Position numbers and translations under genes: made by a program. The notes beneath the pieces are model-generated. The model saw only the letters and a program-made list of their open reading frames with translations, had not been told where the DNA came from and searched no databases. From NCBI RefSeq assembly GCF_013359725.1, contig NZ_JABFMW010000040.1:1-33836 (forward strand): a stretch of DNA of 33,836 nt. The letters are read 5' to 3'. Shown here piece by piece: positions 24,023-31,117 of the stretch (position 1 is its first letter; each line of letters starts with the position of its first letter). Source of the stretch: Pseudarthrobacter sp. C4D7. GTDB lineage: Bacteria; Actinomycetota; Actinomycetes; Actinomycetales; Micrococcaceae.

Positions 24023-25054
24023 ATGGACAAGCGCCCCATGACGGACGGCAGGCCGCCCCGCCTGCCACGGCTGGAGGACGTGGCGGAACTGGCCGGGGTC
24101 TCGCACCAGACCGTGTCGCGGGTGGTCAACAACCACCCCAGCGTCAGCCCCGGCACCCGGACAAAAGTGGAAGCGGCGATTGCGTCGCTGGGCTACCGCC
24201 GCAACACTGCCGCGCGGAGCCTGGTCACCCGGCGCTCGCAGACCATCGGCGTCCTGGGCAGCGAGCTCTCGCAGTACGGCCCTGCCAACACCCTGCTGGG
24301 AGTGGAACGGGCGGCACGGGACGCAGGATACTTCGTGAGCGTCGCGGCGCTCCGCGAGGTCAACCGGGAGGCGATCCTGGACGCCGTCAGGCACTTCCTG
24401 GACCAGTCGGTGGACGGAATCGTGGTGATCGTCCCGCACCTGGAGACCCTGGCCGCGTTGGCGGCGCTGCCCATTCCCGTGCCGGTGGTGGCCGTAGGTC
24501 CCAACGGCAACGACACCGTGGGCGGCGTCAAGGTGGACCAGCGCCGCGGGGCCGAACTGGCCGTGGGGCACCTCATTGGGCAGGGGCACGTCCGGATCGG
24601 TCACGTTGCCGGGCCGCAGGACTGGATCGACGCCGTTGCCCGCGCCGATGGCTGGCGGGCGGCCCTGGAGTCCGCCGGGCTTGAGGCAGACCTGATCATG
24701 GAGGGCGACTGGAGCGCGGGCAGCGGCTATGGGATTGGCCGTCGGCTGGCAGCCGACCGCAGCGCCACTGCCCTCTTCGTCGGCAACGACCAGATGGCCC
24801 TGGGGGTGCTGCGGGCTTTGAACGAGGCAGGCATCAGGGTGCCGCAGGACGTTTCGGTGGTGGGCTTTGACGACCAGCCCGAGGCCGGCTATTTCAGTCC
24901 GCCGCTGACGGTGGTCCGGCAGGACTTTGAGGAACTGGGCCGGAAATGCATGGACATGATGCTGACGGCGTTCGATGGTACGGGCGGCCCGCGGACCCTC
25001 GTGGTGGAGCCTGAGCTCGTCCTGCGCAACAGCACCGCGCCACCGGTGCCCTGA
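24023..25054 (+). CDS. LacI-family regulator of the arabinose genes
   Basis: 343 residues. The N-terminal HTH and hinge occupy about residues 15-70 (RLEDVAELAGVSHQTVSRVVNNHPSVSPGTR, then LGYRRNTAARSLVTRRS). A periplasmic-binding-like effector domain follows (IGVLGSELSQYGPANTLLGVERAARDAGY; ATALFVGNDQMALGVLRALNEAG; VSVVGFDDQPEAGYFSPPLTVVRQDFEELGR). It lies 39 bases after araA on the same strand and is probably part of the operon. The two identical operators in the chvE/araB gap are its likely targets, released by arabinose or an intermediate. It resembles LacI proteins, not the AraC-type activator of enterobacteria nor the GntR-headed AraR of Bacillus. The ribosome binding site is weak, and ATG 24038 is a possible alternative start. 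Confidence 0.9.
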   Translation: MDKRPMTDGRPPRLPRLEDVAELAGVSHQTVSRVVNNHPSVSPGTRTKVEAAIASLGYRRNTAARSLVTRRSQTIGVLGSELSQYGPANTLLGVERAARDAGYFVSVAALREVNREAILDAVRHFLDQSVDGIVVIVPHLETLAALAALPIPVPVVAVGPNGNDTVGGVKVDQRRGAELAVGHLIGQGHVRIGHVAGPQDWIDAVARADGWRAALESAGLEADLIMEGDWSAGSGYGIGRRLAADRSATALFVGNDQMALGVLRALNEAGIRVPQDVSVVGFDDQPEAGYFSPPLTVVRQDFEELGRKCMDMMLTAFDGTGGPRTLVVEPELVLRNSTAPPVP

Positions 25055-25130
25055 CTCCGGCACAGCGGAGTTAATCCGGGGGAGACCGCCATGAAACGTG
25101 CCCACAACAATAGCTGCGTAGGTTTCAGGC

Positions 25131-25334
25131 ATGACGCCTACCCAGTTCGTCCGGCTCCGCGAGTGGCTGCTGGACACCTTCACCTTCGAATCCGAAACGG
25201 ATGCCGCGGCAGCCCTGGCGGACGCCACCCGGTGGGGCTGGCTGCCGGCGCTGAGCGGGGTATCCATTGGGGCCGGCCATGCCCGCTCGGAGCATGCAGG
25301 AACAGCGGCGGAAACCAGGCCACTGTCTGCTTGA
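25131..25334 (+). CDS. Small hypothetical protein
   Basis: 67 residues, unrecognised. The first 43 codons have about 88% G or C at third positions, as neighbouring genes do, and encode a plausible helical start (TPTQFVRLREWLLDTFTF). The last 20 codons lose this bias. No ribosome binding site precedes ATG 25131; TAGGTT six bases upstream could be a -10 of a leaderless transcript. A competing frame starting at 25091 has a good GGGGGAGA site but an Arg/Gly/Pro-rich, non-protein-like composition. It may be the truncated remains of a longer gene. Confidence 0.45.
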   Translation: MTPTQFVRLREWLLDTFTFESETDAAAALADATRWGWLPALSGVSIGAGHARSEHAGTAAETRPLSA

Positions 25335-25426
25335 GCACAGTATTGCGCCGGTAGCGGGATGATGCCCTAAACTGCTGCACTGAGGTGCCTGAAATGGCGC
25401 TGCGCAGCAACGAAAGTGAACATGCT

Positions 25427-25729
25427 ATGGCTACCGATTACGATGCTCCACGCAAGCAGGAAGAAGAGTCGCCCGCAGACTCCCTCGAAGCCCTCCAGGC
25501 ATCACGGAGCGGCAACGCGCAGACCGCGGTCATCGATGTTGAGGAAAACGACACCGCCGAAGGCATCGACCTGCCCGGCGCCGACCTCTCCAACGAGGAA
25601 CTGACCGTCATTGTGGTCCCCGAGCAGTCCGACGAGTTCACCTGCTCGTCGTGCTTCCTGGTCCGCCACCGCTCGCAGGTTGCCCGTGAAAAGGACGGCC
25701 AGAAGTACTGCCGCGACTGCGAAGGCTAA
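25427..25729 (+). CDS. DUF4193 zinc-ribbon protein
   Basis: 100 residues, the standard length of DUF4193, a conserved actinobacterial family of unknown function. The N-terminal half is acidic and probably disordered. The C-terminal 30 residues form a likely zinc ribbon with C73 and C76 (CSSC), then C95 and C98 (CRDC), separated by a basic stretch (VRHRSQVAREKDGQKY). I chose ATG 25427 (MATDYDAPRK) because the family begins there; frames open further upstream add non-conserved residues. A protein- or nucleic-acid-binding role is inferred from the zinc ribbon. A strong terminator follows 17 bases after the stop, so the gene is probably monocistronic. Confidence 0.9.
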   Translation: MATDYDAPRKQEEESPADSLEALQASRSGNAQTAVIDVEENDTAEGIDLPGADLSNEELTVIVVPEQSDEFTCSSCFLVRHRSQVAREKDGQKYCRDCEG

Positions 25730-25746
25730 CCTCCCAACCTGGTTCA

Positions 25747-25785
25747 AGCAGCGCCGGCCACCTCCACAAGGTGGCCGGCGCTGCT
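25747..25785 (+). terminator. Terminator after the DUF4193 gene
   Basis: A perfect 16-bp stem (25747-25762 with 25770-25785) and a 7-base loop, followed by GTGTCCC. It starts 17 bases after the stop codon. Confidence 0.75.
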
Positions 25786-25887
25786 GTGTCCCGGGCCGCC
25801 GTCGTTACCAAAATGACCCCTCGTTTCCGCCCGGGAACGCTCCTACGCTGGAACCATCCAATAGCTCTGATTCTGGATGGCAGTGCA

Positions 25888-26439
25888 ATGAGAAAATTCG
25901 TCATCGGGCTCGCGGCATTCCTCCTGGCTGCTGCCCTGGGGTTGGTGGTTCCGGGGCCGGCCTCGGCAACCACGTCGTACTGCGGGCTCACCTGGGGTTC
26001 GCTGATGAAATCGGACGGCGCCATGAGCGGGGTGCCCGTGACCAATGTCCGGACCGGGCAGCACTATTGCTTTGACCGGCTGGTGGTTGACCTGGGCGGC
26101 ACGCCGGCCCCGGGCTACAGCGTCCGCTACGCCCCGCAGATTATCCAGGACGGCTCCGGGGCAGTGGTGCCCACCCGCGGCGGCGCCCGGCTCCAGGTGG
26201 TGGTCAAGGCGCCGGCGTACGACGACAACGGGCAGGCCACCTACACCCCTGCCGATCCGGCCGGGCTGTCGGATGTTTCGGGCTACCAGACGTTCCGCCA
26301 GGTGGTCTGGGCCGGAAGTTTCGAGGGCCAGACCAGCATTGGACTGGGCGTTCGTGCCCGGCTGCCGTTCCGGGTGTTCACCCTGGACGGCCCGGGCTCC
26401 GGCTCCCGCCTGGTGGTTGACGTGGCGCACTACTGGTGA
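25888..26439 (+). CDS. Secreted AMIN-like domain protein
   Basis: 183 residues. MRK plus a hydrophobic core and PASA, with a predicted signal peptidase I cut after about residue 27, mark it as exported. The mature part looks like the actinobacterial AMIN-like beta-sandwich: FDRLVVDLGGTPAPGYSVRYAP, then ARLQVVVKAPAYDDNG, then GSRLVVDVAHYW at the very end. C32 and C61 may form a disulfide. AMIN domains often bind cell-wall components, but the ligand here is unknown. The frame is open from 25771, but ATG 25888 is chosen because the signal peptide begins there. The ribosome binding site is weak (GATGG). It is isolated between two terminators. Confidence 0.85.
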   Translation: MRKFVIGLAAFLLAAALGLVVPGPASATTSYCGLTWGSLMKSDGAMSGVPVTNVRTGQHYCFDRLVVDLGGTPAPGYSVRYAPQIIQDGSGAVVPTRGGARLQVVVKAPAYDDNGQATYTPADPAGLSDVSGYQTFRQVVWAGSFEGQTSIGLGVRARLPFRVFTLDGPGSGSRLVVDVAHYW

Positions 26440-26460
26440 GCAGTCCGTCGTCGCCAACCA

Positions 26461-26499
26461 CAAAGGTGCCGTGCCCTGGCGGAGGGCACGGCACCTTTG
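26461..26499. terminator. Bidirectional terminator between AMIN-like gene and APC permease
   Basis: A 17-bp perfect stem (26461-26477 with 26483-26499) with a 5-base loop GGCGG, A-rich on the 5' side and TTT on the 3' side. It lies between convergent stops at 26439 and 26511 and can end both transcripts. Confidence 0.8.
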
Positions 26500-26510
26500 G
26501 GGCTGGGGGA

Positions 26511-28067
26511 CTATTCCGGAATGACCAGCGCCGGGGTGTCCTGCTTGAGGGTTTCGCCGCGGAAGAAGCCCGGGTGCGTGCGGGACATGACGAGCATGAC
26601 CACGGCGCCCAGGGCAAGGATGCCGACGCCCAGGATGAACACCAGGCCCACGCCGAACACCTCCGAGCCGCTGCCGAACTCCGGCGCCAGGCTGTCCACG
26701 GCGGTCTGGACGAACACCACGAACAGGCCCACGCCGCCCACCACCGGGCAGACCAGCCGCAGGACGAAATGGCGCACGCTGTTGAACAGGCTGTGCCGGA
26801 AGTACCAGGTGCAGGCCAGTGCGGTGAGGCCGTAGTAGAAGCAGATCATCAGGCCCAGGGCCAGGATGGTGTCGTTCAGGACGTTCTCGCTGACCACATG
26901 CATCACCGCGTAGAAGCCCGCCGACATGACGCCTGCGGCGATGGTGGCGAAGCCCGGAGTGGCGAACTTCCTGCTGACGCGGCTGAAAGGTTCCGGCAGC
27001 GCGCCGTAGTGCGCCATGGCCAGGAGGCTGCGCGACGGCGACATGAAGGTCGACTGCAGGGACGCAGCTGAGCTGGAAAGCACTGCGAGGGACATCAGGA
27101 TGGCGAACGGACCCATGATGGGGGAGGCCAGGGCGGTAAAGATGTTCTCGTGGTTTTCGGCGTTGTTCAGGCCGTTGCCGGTATCGCCGACGCCGGCGAA
27201 CATCATGGTGGCGATGCTGACCAGGAGGTAGATGGCAAGCACGATGACAGCGGTCAGGGTGCCGGCCACACCGGCGGTCTTTTTGCCGTTGGCGGTTTCC
27301 TCGTTGACGGTGAGGCAGACGTCCCAGCCCCAGTACACGAAGATCGACAGGGAGATGCCGGCGGCGATCTGTCCGAAGGTCTCAATCTTGGTGACGTCGA
27401 ACCAGTCCCAGCTGAACGGGATTGCCGTCTCGGACGTGGACCAGTTGGCGAAGGCCATGACGACGAAGAGGCCCAGTACCAGCAGTTGGAAGCCCACCAG
27501 GCTGTACTGCACCAGCTTGGTGGTGTGCAGGCCGCGGTAGCTGACCCAGACGGCCAACGCCACGAACACGAAACACGTCAGGACGTTCAACGCCTTGTTG
27601 TCCGCCAGGTCCGCGAGTTCGGGGGAGCCGGTGAGCTGGGAGAGGAAGAGGTAGAAGAAGTCGACGGCGACTCCCGCCAGGTTGGACAGCACGATGATGT
27701 TGGCGGCCAGCAGGCCCCACCCGCCCATCCATCCCACCCATGGGCCGAATGCCTTGGTCACCCAGGTAAAGGTGGTGCCGCTGTCCGGGGAGTCGGCGTT
27801 GAGCTCCCGGTAGGCCAGCGAAACCAGGATCATGGGGATGAACCCGATCAGGAAGATGACGGGCAGCTGGAGGCCGGCTTCGTTGACGGTGGGTCCCAGC
27901 GCGCTGGTGAGGGTATAGGCGGGGGCGATCGTTGAAATGCCCAGGACGACGACGGCGAGGAGCCCGAGCTGCCCGCCCTTGAGTCCCTTGGCGCTGAAGC
28001 CATCGGCGGCAGGCGCGTGGACATGCGGACCGGACTTGGAAGTGCTGGTGCGGATTGTCTCTGTCAT
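26511..28067 (-). CDS. APC-superfamily amino acid/amine permease
   Basis: 518 residues with about twelve to fourteen hydrophobic segments. The first membrane helix carries the APC substrate-binding break (GISTIAPAYTLTSALGP, about residues 43-59). It is followed by IFLIGFIPMILVSLAYRELNADSPDSGTTFTWVTKAFGPWVGWMGGW, a region typical of the family. ISLSIFVYWGWDVCLTVNEETANGKKTAG matches the conserved central helix and loop. Substrate is not readable; an amino acid or amine is likely. ATG 28067 has AAAGTGG upstream. Two related palindromes lie in its upstream region, the nearer overlapping a likely -10, but no regulator gene is adjacent. Confidence 0.88.
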   Translation of the reverse strand: MTETIRTSTSKSGPHVHAPAADGFSAKGLKGGQLGLLAVVVLGISTIAPAYTLTSALGPTVNEAGLQLPVIFLIGFIPMILVSLAYRELNADSPDSGTTFTWVTKAFGPWVGWMGGWGLLAANIIVLSNLAGVAVDFFYLFLSQLTGSPELADLADNKALNVLTCFVFVALAVWVSYRGLHTTKLVQYSLVGFQLLVLGLFVVMAFANWSTSETAIPFSWDWFDVTKIETFGQIAAGISLSIFVYWGWDVCLTVNEETANGKKTAGVAGTLTAVIVLAIYLLVSIATMMFAGVGDTGNGLNNAENHENIFTALASPIMGPFAILMSLAVLSSSAASLQSTFMSPSRSLLAMAHYGALPEPFSRVSRKFATPGFATIAAGVMSAGFYAVMHVVSENVLNDTILALGLMICFYYGLTALACTWYFRHSLFNSVRHFVLRLVCPVVGGVGLFVVFVQTAVDSLAPEFGSGSEVFGVGLVFILGVGILALGAVVMLVMSRTHPGFFRGETLKQDTPALVIPE

Positions 28068-28102
28068 GGCACCACTTTCTGGAAGGCTGTGAGACGGAAG
28101 TC

Positions 28103-28125
28103 ACTATATGAATGGCGTTCATTTA
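28103..28125 (-). promoter_or_regulatory. Palindrome P1 and -10 element of the APC permease gene
   Basis: ATATGAATGGCGTTCATTTA (28106-28125) contains ATGAA-N5-TTCAT. On the minus strand TATAGT (28108-28103; 5/6 match to -10) overlaps it, placing a transcript start about 28 bases before the permease ATG. I see no good -35. It is probably an operator; the regulator family is not identified. Confidence 0.5.
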
Positions 28126-28159
28126 GTATGGGGGCGCCGGCCGTGTGATGCAAGACGCA

Positions 28160-28179
28160 ATATGAATCACATTCGTTTA
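28160..28179. promoter_or_regulatory. Palindrome P2 upstream of the APC permease gene
   Basis: ATATGAATCACATTCGTTTA matches P1 at 16 of 20 positions, in the same orientation and 54 bp away. It contains ATGAAT-CAC-ATTCGT. It lies between the permease and the divergent dps gene and may affect either. Confidence 0.45.
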
Positions 28180-28288
28180 TGACCGCTTTTCGAAATTAGT
28201 AAGCTCACTGAGAAATTGCCTTCGACCCTGCCCCCACGCCGTGCGTGGCTGGTAGCGTCTGCCGTACTGGACCAATTGAGGAGGATGC

Positions 28289-28768
28289 ATGAAAGCTTCA
28301 CCGACACTGACCAACAACCTGCAGGCCGTCCTGGCAGACCTGATCGAGCTCCATATTCAGGGCAAGCAGGCACACTGGAACATCGTGGGAACCAACTTCC
28401 GCGACCTTCACCTGCAGCTGGACGAGATCGTCGACGCCGCACGCCAGTTCGCCGACGATACCGCCGAGCGCATGCGCGCCCTGCATGCCCTTCCGGACGG
28501 CCGGAGCGCTACCGTTGCCGGGAGCACCAGCCTGGCCCAGTTCCCGGATGGCCTCATCAGCACCGCGGACGCCATTGAGCGGATTGTCGCCGCCATGGAA
28601 GCCGCCGTGGGCACCATGCGCAAAGTCCATGACGAAGTGGATGAGGAGGACCCCACCTCCGCGGACCTCCTGCACGAATTCATCGCCCGGCTGGAGCAGT
28701 TCGCCTGGATGGTGCAGGCGGAAAACATGAAGCCCACCGCCAAGGTCACGGCCGCCGACACCAAGTAG
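28289..28768 (+). CDS. dps: Dps-family ferritin-like DNA-protection protein
   Basis: 159 residues. Dps proteins form 12-subunit shells that oxidise and store iron with peroxide and can coat DNA in starvation and oxidative stress. The intersubunit ferroxidase ligands are present with exact family spacing: H29 (QAHWN), H41, D56 and E60 (QFADDTAERMRAL). W30 follows the first His. The N-terminus is short (KASPTLTNN), with no Lys-rich DNA-binding tail, so DNA binding is uncertain. GAGGAGG lies 4 bases before ATG 28289. Divergent from the APC permease; a hairpin at 28781-28823 follows. Confidence 0.94.
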   Translation: MKASPTLTNNLQAVLADLIELHIQGKQAHWNIVGTNFRDLHLQLDEIVDAARQFADDTAERMRALHALPDGRSATVAGSTSLAQFPDGLISTADAIERIVAAMEAAVGTMRKVHDEVDEEDPTSADLLHEFIARLEQFAWMVQAENMKPTAKVTAADTK

Positions 28769-28780
28769 CGGGCCAGCCAC

Positions 28781-28823
28781 AGGGCGTCCGGGGCCGGGGT
28801 TGAACCTCCCCGCCGGGCGCCCT
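28781..28823. terminator. Probable terminator between dps and the efflux pump
   Basis: An imperfect hairpin: AGGGCG-TCCGG (28781-28791) with CCGGGCGCCCT (28813-28823) and an inner GGGG/CCCC pairing, followed by TTGG on the plus strand. It lies between convergent stops at 28768 and 28856. Confidence 0.5.
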
Positions 28824-28855
28824 TTGGCATGCCATGGCTGGGAGCCGGGGCGGCG

Positions 28856-30412
28856 CTATGCGGCTTTCGGCACCTTGCGGAGTACGACGGCGGCCAGGAC
28901 TGCCGCCGCCGCCATCAGCACCAGTGCTATCGCCGCAGTGATGTGCACACCAGAGTCGAATGCGGCTCCGGCTGCCCCACGGACCGCGTCGGCAAGCGGT
29001 GCGGGCAGGAGGCTGGCTGCCTCCACCGCGCCCGCCAGGGTTTCGCCGGCGTTGTGCAGGGCAGTACCGGGCAGCATGCCGTCCAGTCCCGCGGGCAACC
29101 GAAGATTCTGCTGGTAGGAAGCCGTCAGGATGGAGCCCAGGACGGCAGTGCCCAGCAGTGAGCCCACTTCGTAGCCCGTTTCGGATATGGCCGCCGCAGC
29201 GCCGGACTTCTCCGGCGGGGCGGAACCAAGGATGAGGTCGTTGGAGATGGTTTCCGCGGTGCCCACGCCCAGGGCCAGCACCAGGAGGGCTGCCAGCAGC
29301 ACTGACGGGCCGTCGTCGTGGTTTCCGAAGGTCACCATGCTGTACCCGGCGGCGCTGAAGGCCAGGCCTGTGGCCACCACGAATCCCGGGCGGACTTTCC
29401 GGACCAGCGGCACCACCACCAGGCCCGCCACCACCGTAGCCGCCAGTGCCGGGACCATGGCCACCCCTGCCGCGGAGGGTGCCATCCCCTCCAGGAGCTG
29501 GAGATGCTGGGCAAGGAACAGGATGAACCCGTTGAAGGAAAAGAGTGCCAGGATATTGGCGCTGATGGCCATGCTGAACACCCTGTTCCGGAACAGGGAC
29601 ATGTCCAGCAGTGGGTGCTGCAGCCGGTGCTGCCGGCGCACAAAGACGATGCCCATCGCCAGGCCGAAGGCAATGGCCGCCAGTCCCGCGGCCCCTGGAC
29701 CTTCGGTGGCCACTGACTTGATGCCGTAGACCACTGGCACCATGACCAGCATGGAGAGCGCGATGCTCGGGATGTCCACCTTGCCCGGCGCGGGGTCCTT
29801 CGATTCCGGAATCAGGGCCGGCCCCAGCACCAGCAGGGGGAGCATGAGCGGCACGGCCACCAGGAAGACGGCGCCCCACCAGAAATGCTCCACCAGCCAG
29901 CCGCCGAGGATGGGGCCCAGGGCGGCGCCTCCGGAGAAGCCTGCGGCCCAGATGGCCACGGCCAGCCGCCGGCGGTTGGGCTCCGGGAAAATATTGCGGA
30001 TCAGCGACAGGGTGGACGGCATCAGCATGGCGCCGAAAAACCCCAGGGCCGCGCGGCCGGCGATCAGCCACTCCGGGGTGGGTGCAAAGGCCGTGGCGGC
30101 GGACAGTCCCGCAAATCCCAGGCTGCCGATGACCAGCAGCCGCCGCCGCCCGATCCGGTCGCCGAGGCTTCCCATGGATACCAGCAGTCCGGCCAGGACC
30201 AGTGGATAGGCGTCCACGATCCACAGCACCTGCAGGCCGGTCGGTTCCAGGGCGCGGGCGATGGCGGGCAGGGCAAAGGTCAGGGCGGTGTTGTCCACGG
30301 CCACCAGCAGGACGGGAAACATCAGGAGTCCCAGTGCCACCCAGTCGCGCCACGGGCGGCGTGCACGGGTGCTGCCCCGGGGGGTTTGCTCGGAGCTCAG
30401 CGCGGTCGTCAT
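28856..30412 (-). CDS. DHA2-family (EmrB/QacA-type, 14-TM) drug efflux MFS
   Basis: 518 residues with about fourteen hydrophobic segments. The first helix has the QacA/SmvA-like VAVDNTALTFALPAIARAL with acidic D40. Motif A is GSLGDRIGRR (81-90). The antiporter motif C region reads GFSGGAALGPILGGWLVEHFWWG. The family exports lipophilic cations, antiseptics, dyes or antibiotics by proton antiport; the substrate is not readable. It is divergent from the TetR gene. A 26-base operator (30418-30443) ends 5 bases before its start codon, and the nearest promoter would start the mRNA at or next to the ATG, so no ribosome binding site may be used. Confidence 0.93.
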   Translation of the reverse strand: MTTALSSEQTPRGSTRARRPWRDWVALGLLMFPVLLVAVDNTALTFALPAIARALEPTGLQVLWIVDAYPLVLAGLLVSMGSLGDRIGRRRLLVIGSLGFAGLSAATAFAPTPEWLIAGRAALGFFGAMLMPSTLSLIRNIFPEPNRRRLAVAIWAAGFSGGAALGPILGGWLVEHFWWGAVFLVAVPLMLPLLVLGPALIPESKDPAPGKVDIPSIALSMLVMVPVVYGIKSVATEGPGAAGLAAIAFGLAMGIVFVRRQHRLQHPLLDMSLFRNRVFSMAISANILALFSFNGFILFLAQHLQLLEGMAPSAAGVAMVPALAATVVAGLVVVPLVRKVRPGFVVATGLAFSAAGYSMVTFGNHDDGPSVLLAALLVLALGVGTAETISNDLILGSAPPEKSGAAAAISETGYEVGSLLGTAVLGSILTASYQQNLRLPAGLDGMLPGTALHNAGETLAGAVEAASLLPAPLADAVRGAAGAAFDSGVHITAAIALVLMAAAAVLAAVVLRKVPKAA

Positions 30413-30441
30413 AAAATAACTGTACCGTCCAGACGGTATAG
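30412..30441 (-). promoter_or_regulatory. Candidate leaderless promoter of the efflux gene
   Basis: On the minus strand, TTTAAA (4/6 match to -35), a 17-base spacer inside the operator, and TACAGT (30424-30419; 4/6 match to -10) lead straight into TATTTT and the ATG. Transcription would begin at or within a base or two of the start codon. Confidence 0.45.
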
Positions 30442-30443
30442 TT
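30418..30443. promoter_or_regulatory. TetR operator between efflux pump and regulator
   Basis: AACTGTACCGTC (30418-30429), CA, GACGGTATAGTT (30432-30443). The two 12-base arms are inverted repeats with one mismatch. On the plus strand TATAGT (30437-30442; 5/6 match to -10) can serve the TetR gene, so one palindrome covers both divergent promoters and suggests autoregulation. Confidence 0.85.
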
Positions 30444-30481
30444 TAAAACCGGATTTTCCGCCTTCCGTCCGGGCTGGGGGC

Positions 30482-31030
30482 ATGATGGAGGGCATGCCCC
30501 GAAAGCCTGTAGCCCGTGATGCGGTCCTTGACGCGTTCGAGTCCCTGTTGATCGATGTGGGGGAGCGTGCTGCGACCCTTGATGCTGTGGCCCGGAAGGC
30601 GGGGGTTTCCAAGGGTGGCCTGCTGTACCACTTTCCCAACAAGGAAGCGCTCATCGCCGTGCTGCTGGACCGTCTTGAGTACCTGGCCAAGGCCGACGCC
30701 GACGCGATGGCCTCGGCCAGCGAAGGTGCCGCCGCCTACTTCATCCGTTCCTCCGTCTGGGCGGATACTCCGCTGGACCGGGTCATCGTAGCCGCCACGC
30801 GGCTTGCCGAGGTGGCGCATGAAGAAACGCGCCGCCGCTTCGCCGCCATCCAGCAGCGGTGGCTGGATGAGATTGCAGCCGATGTGGGGCCCGGCCTGGC
30901 CAAAGCTGTCCTGTATATGGGTGACGGTTTGTACTTCAATGCCATGCTGTCCGTAGGCCCGGTGCCGGAAGGCGGAGCGGCGGCCGATGTGGAGGAACTC
31001 CTGGCTGCCCTGGAGCGGCTCCGCCGCTAG
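30482..31030 (+). CDS. TetR-family repressor of the efflux pump
   Basis: 182 residues from ATG 30482. ATG 30485 and 30494 are alternatives; none has a well-spaced ribosome binding site, and MPRKPVARDAV from 30494 looks most family-like. The N-terminal TetR domain includes TLDAVARKAGVSKGGLLYHFPNKEALIAVLL, a clear helix-turn-helix at about residues 32-62. The C-terminal ligand-binding part is all-helical and variable. It probably represses the divergent efflux pump and itself through the 26-base palindrome and is released by a pump substrate. The frame is open far upstream (to 29885) through the pump gene; that extension is not real. Confidence 0.9.
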   Translation: MMEGMPRKPVARDAVLDAFESLLIDVGERAATLDAVARKAGVSKGGLLYHFPNKEALIAVLLDRLEYLAKADADAMASASEGAAAYFIRSSVWADTPLDRVIVAATRLAEVAHEETRRRFAAIQQRWLDEIAADVGPGLAKAVLYMGDGLYFNAMLSVGPVPEGGAAADVEELLAALERLRR

Positions 31031-31038
31031 TTTTCCAT

Positions 31039-31068
31039 TTGCGGGGAGGGCTCGTGGCGTAGGACAAT
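31039..31068 (+). promoter_or_regulatory. Candidate promoter of gcvP
   Basis: TTGCGG (31039-31044), an 18-base spacer and GACAAT (31063-31068; 4/6 match to -10). The start would be near 31075, about 43 bases before the riboswitch leader strand. Confidence 0.35.
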
Positions 31069-31075
31069 GGAGAGT

Positions 31076-31091
31076 TGTGAGGGCTGTCACC
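31076..31091. promoter_or_regulatory. Candidate CRP/GlxR-type site at the gcvP promoter
   Basis: TGTGAGGGCTGTCACC fits TGTGA-N6-TCACA with one mismatch. It lies at the predicted transcript start, a position where a bound CRP-family protein would repress. Evidence is the motif alone. Confidence 0.3.
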
Positions 31092-31117
31092 GGCCATCAT
31101 GACCCAACAAGTGAATA

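Noticed and set aside
25091..25354. An 87-codon frame with a good ribosome binding site before the DUF4193 gene.
   Set aside because: Its product is rich in Arg, Gly and Pro, as out-of-frame GC-rich DNA gives, and the overlapping frame at 25131 has much better codon bias.
28144..28171. TGTGA and TCACA upstream of the APC permease as a CRP-type site.
   Set aside because: The half-sites are 18 bases apart, not 6, so they cannot form one CRP-family site.
28746..30353. A 535-codon minus-strand frame overlapping the efflux pump.
   Set aside because: It is the pump gene read in another frame; the product is Gly/Pro/Arg-rich and lacks membrane segments, while the chosen frame has about fourteen.
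29885..30481. Upstream extension of the TetR frame through the pump gene.
   Set aside because: It would run antisense through the pump and across the operator; TetR homology begins near 30494.
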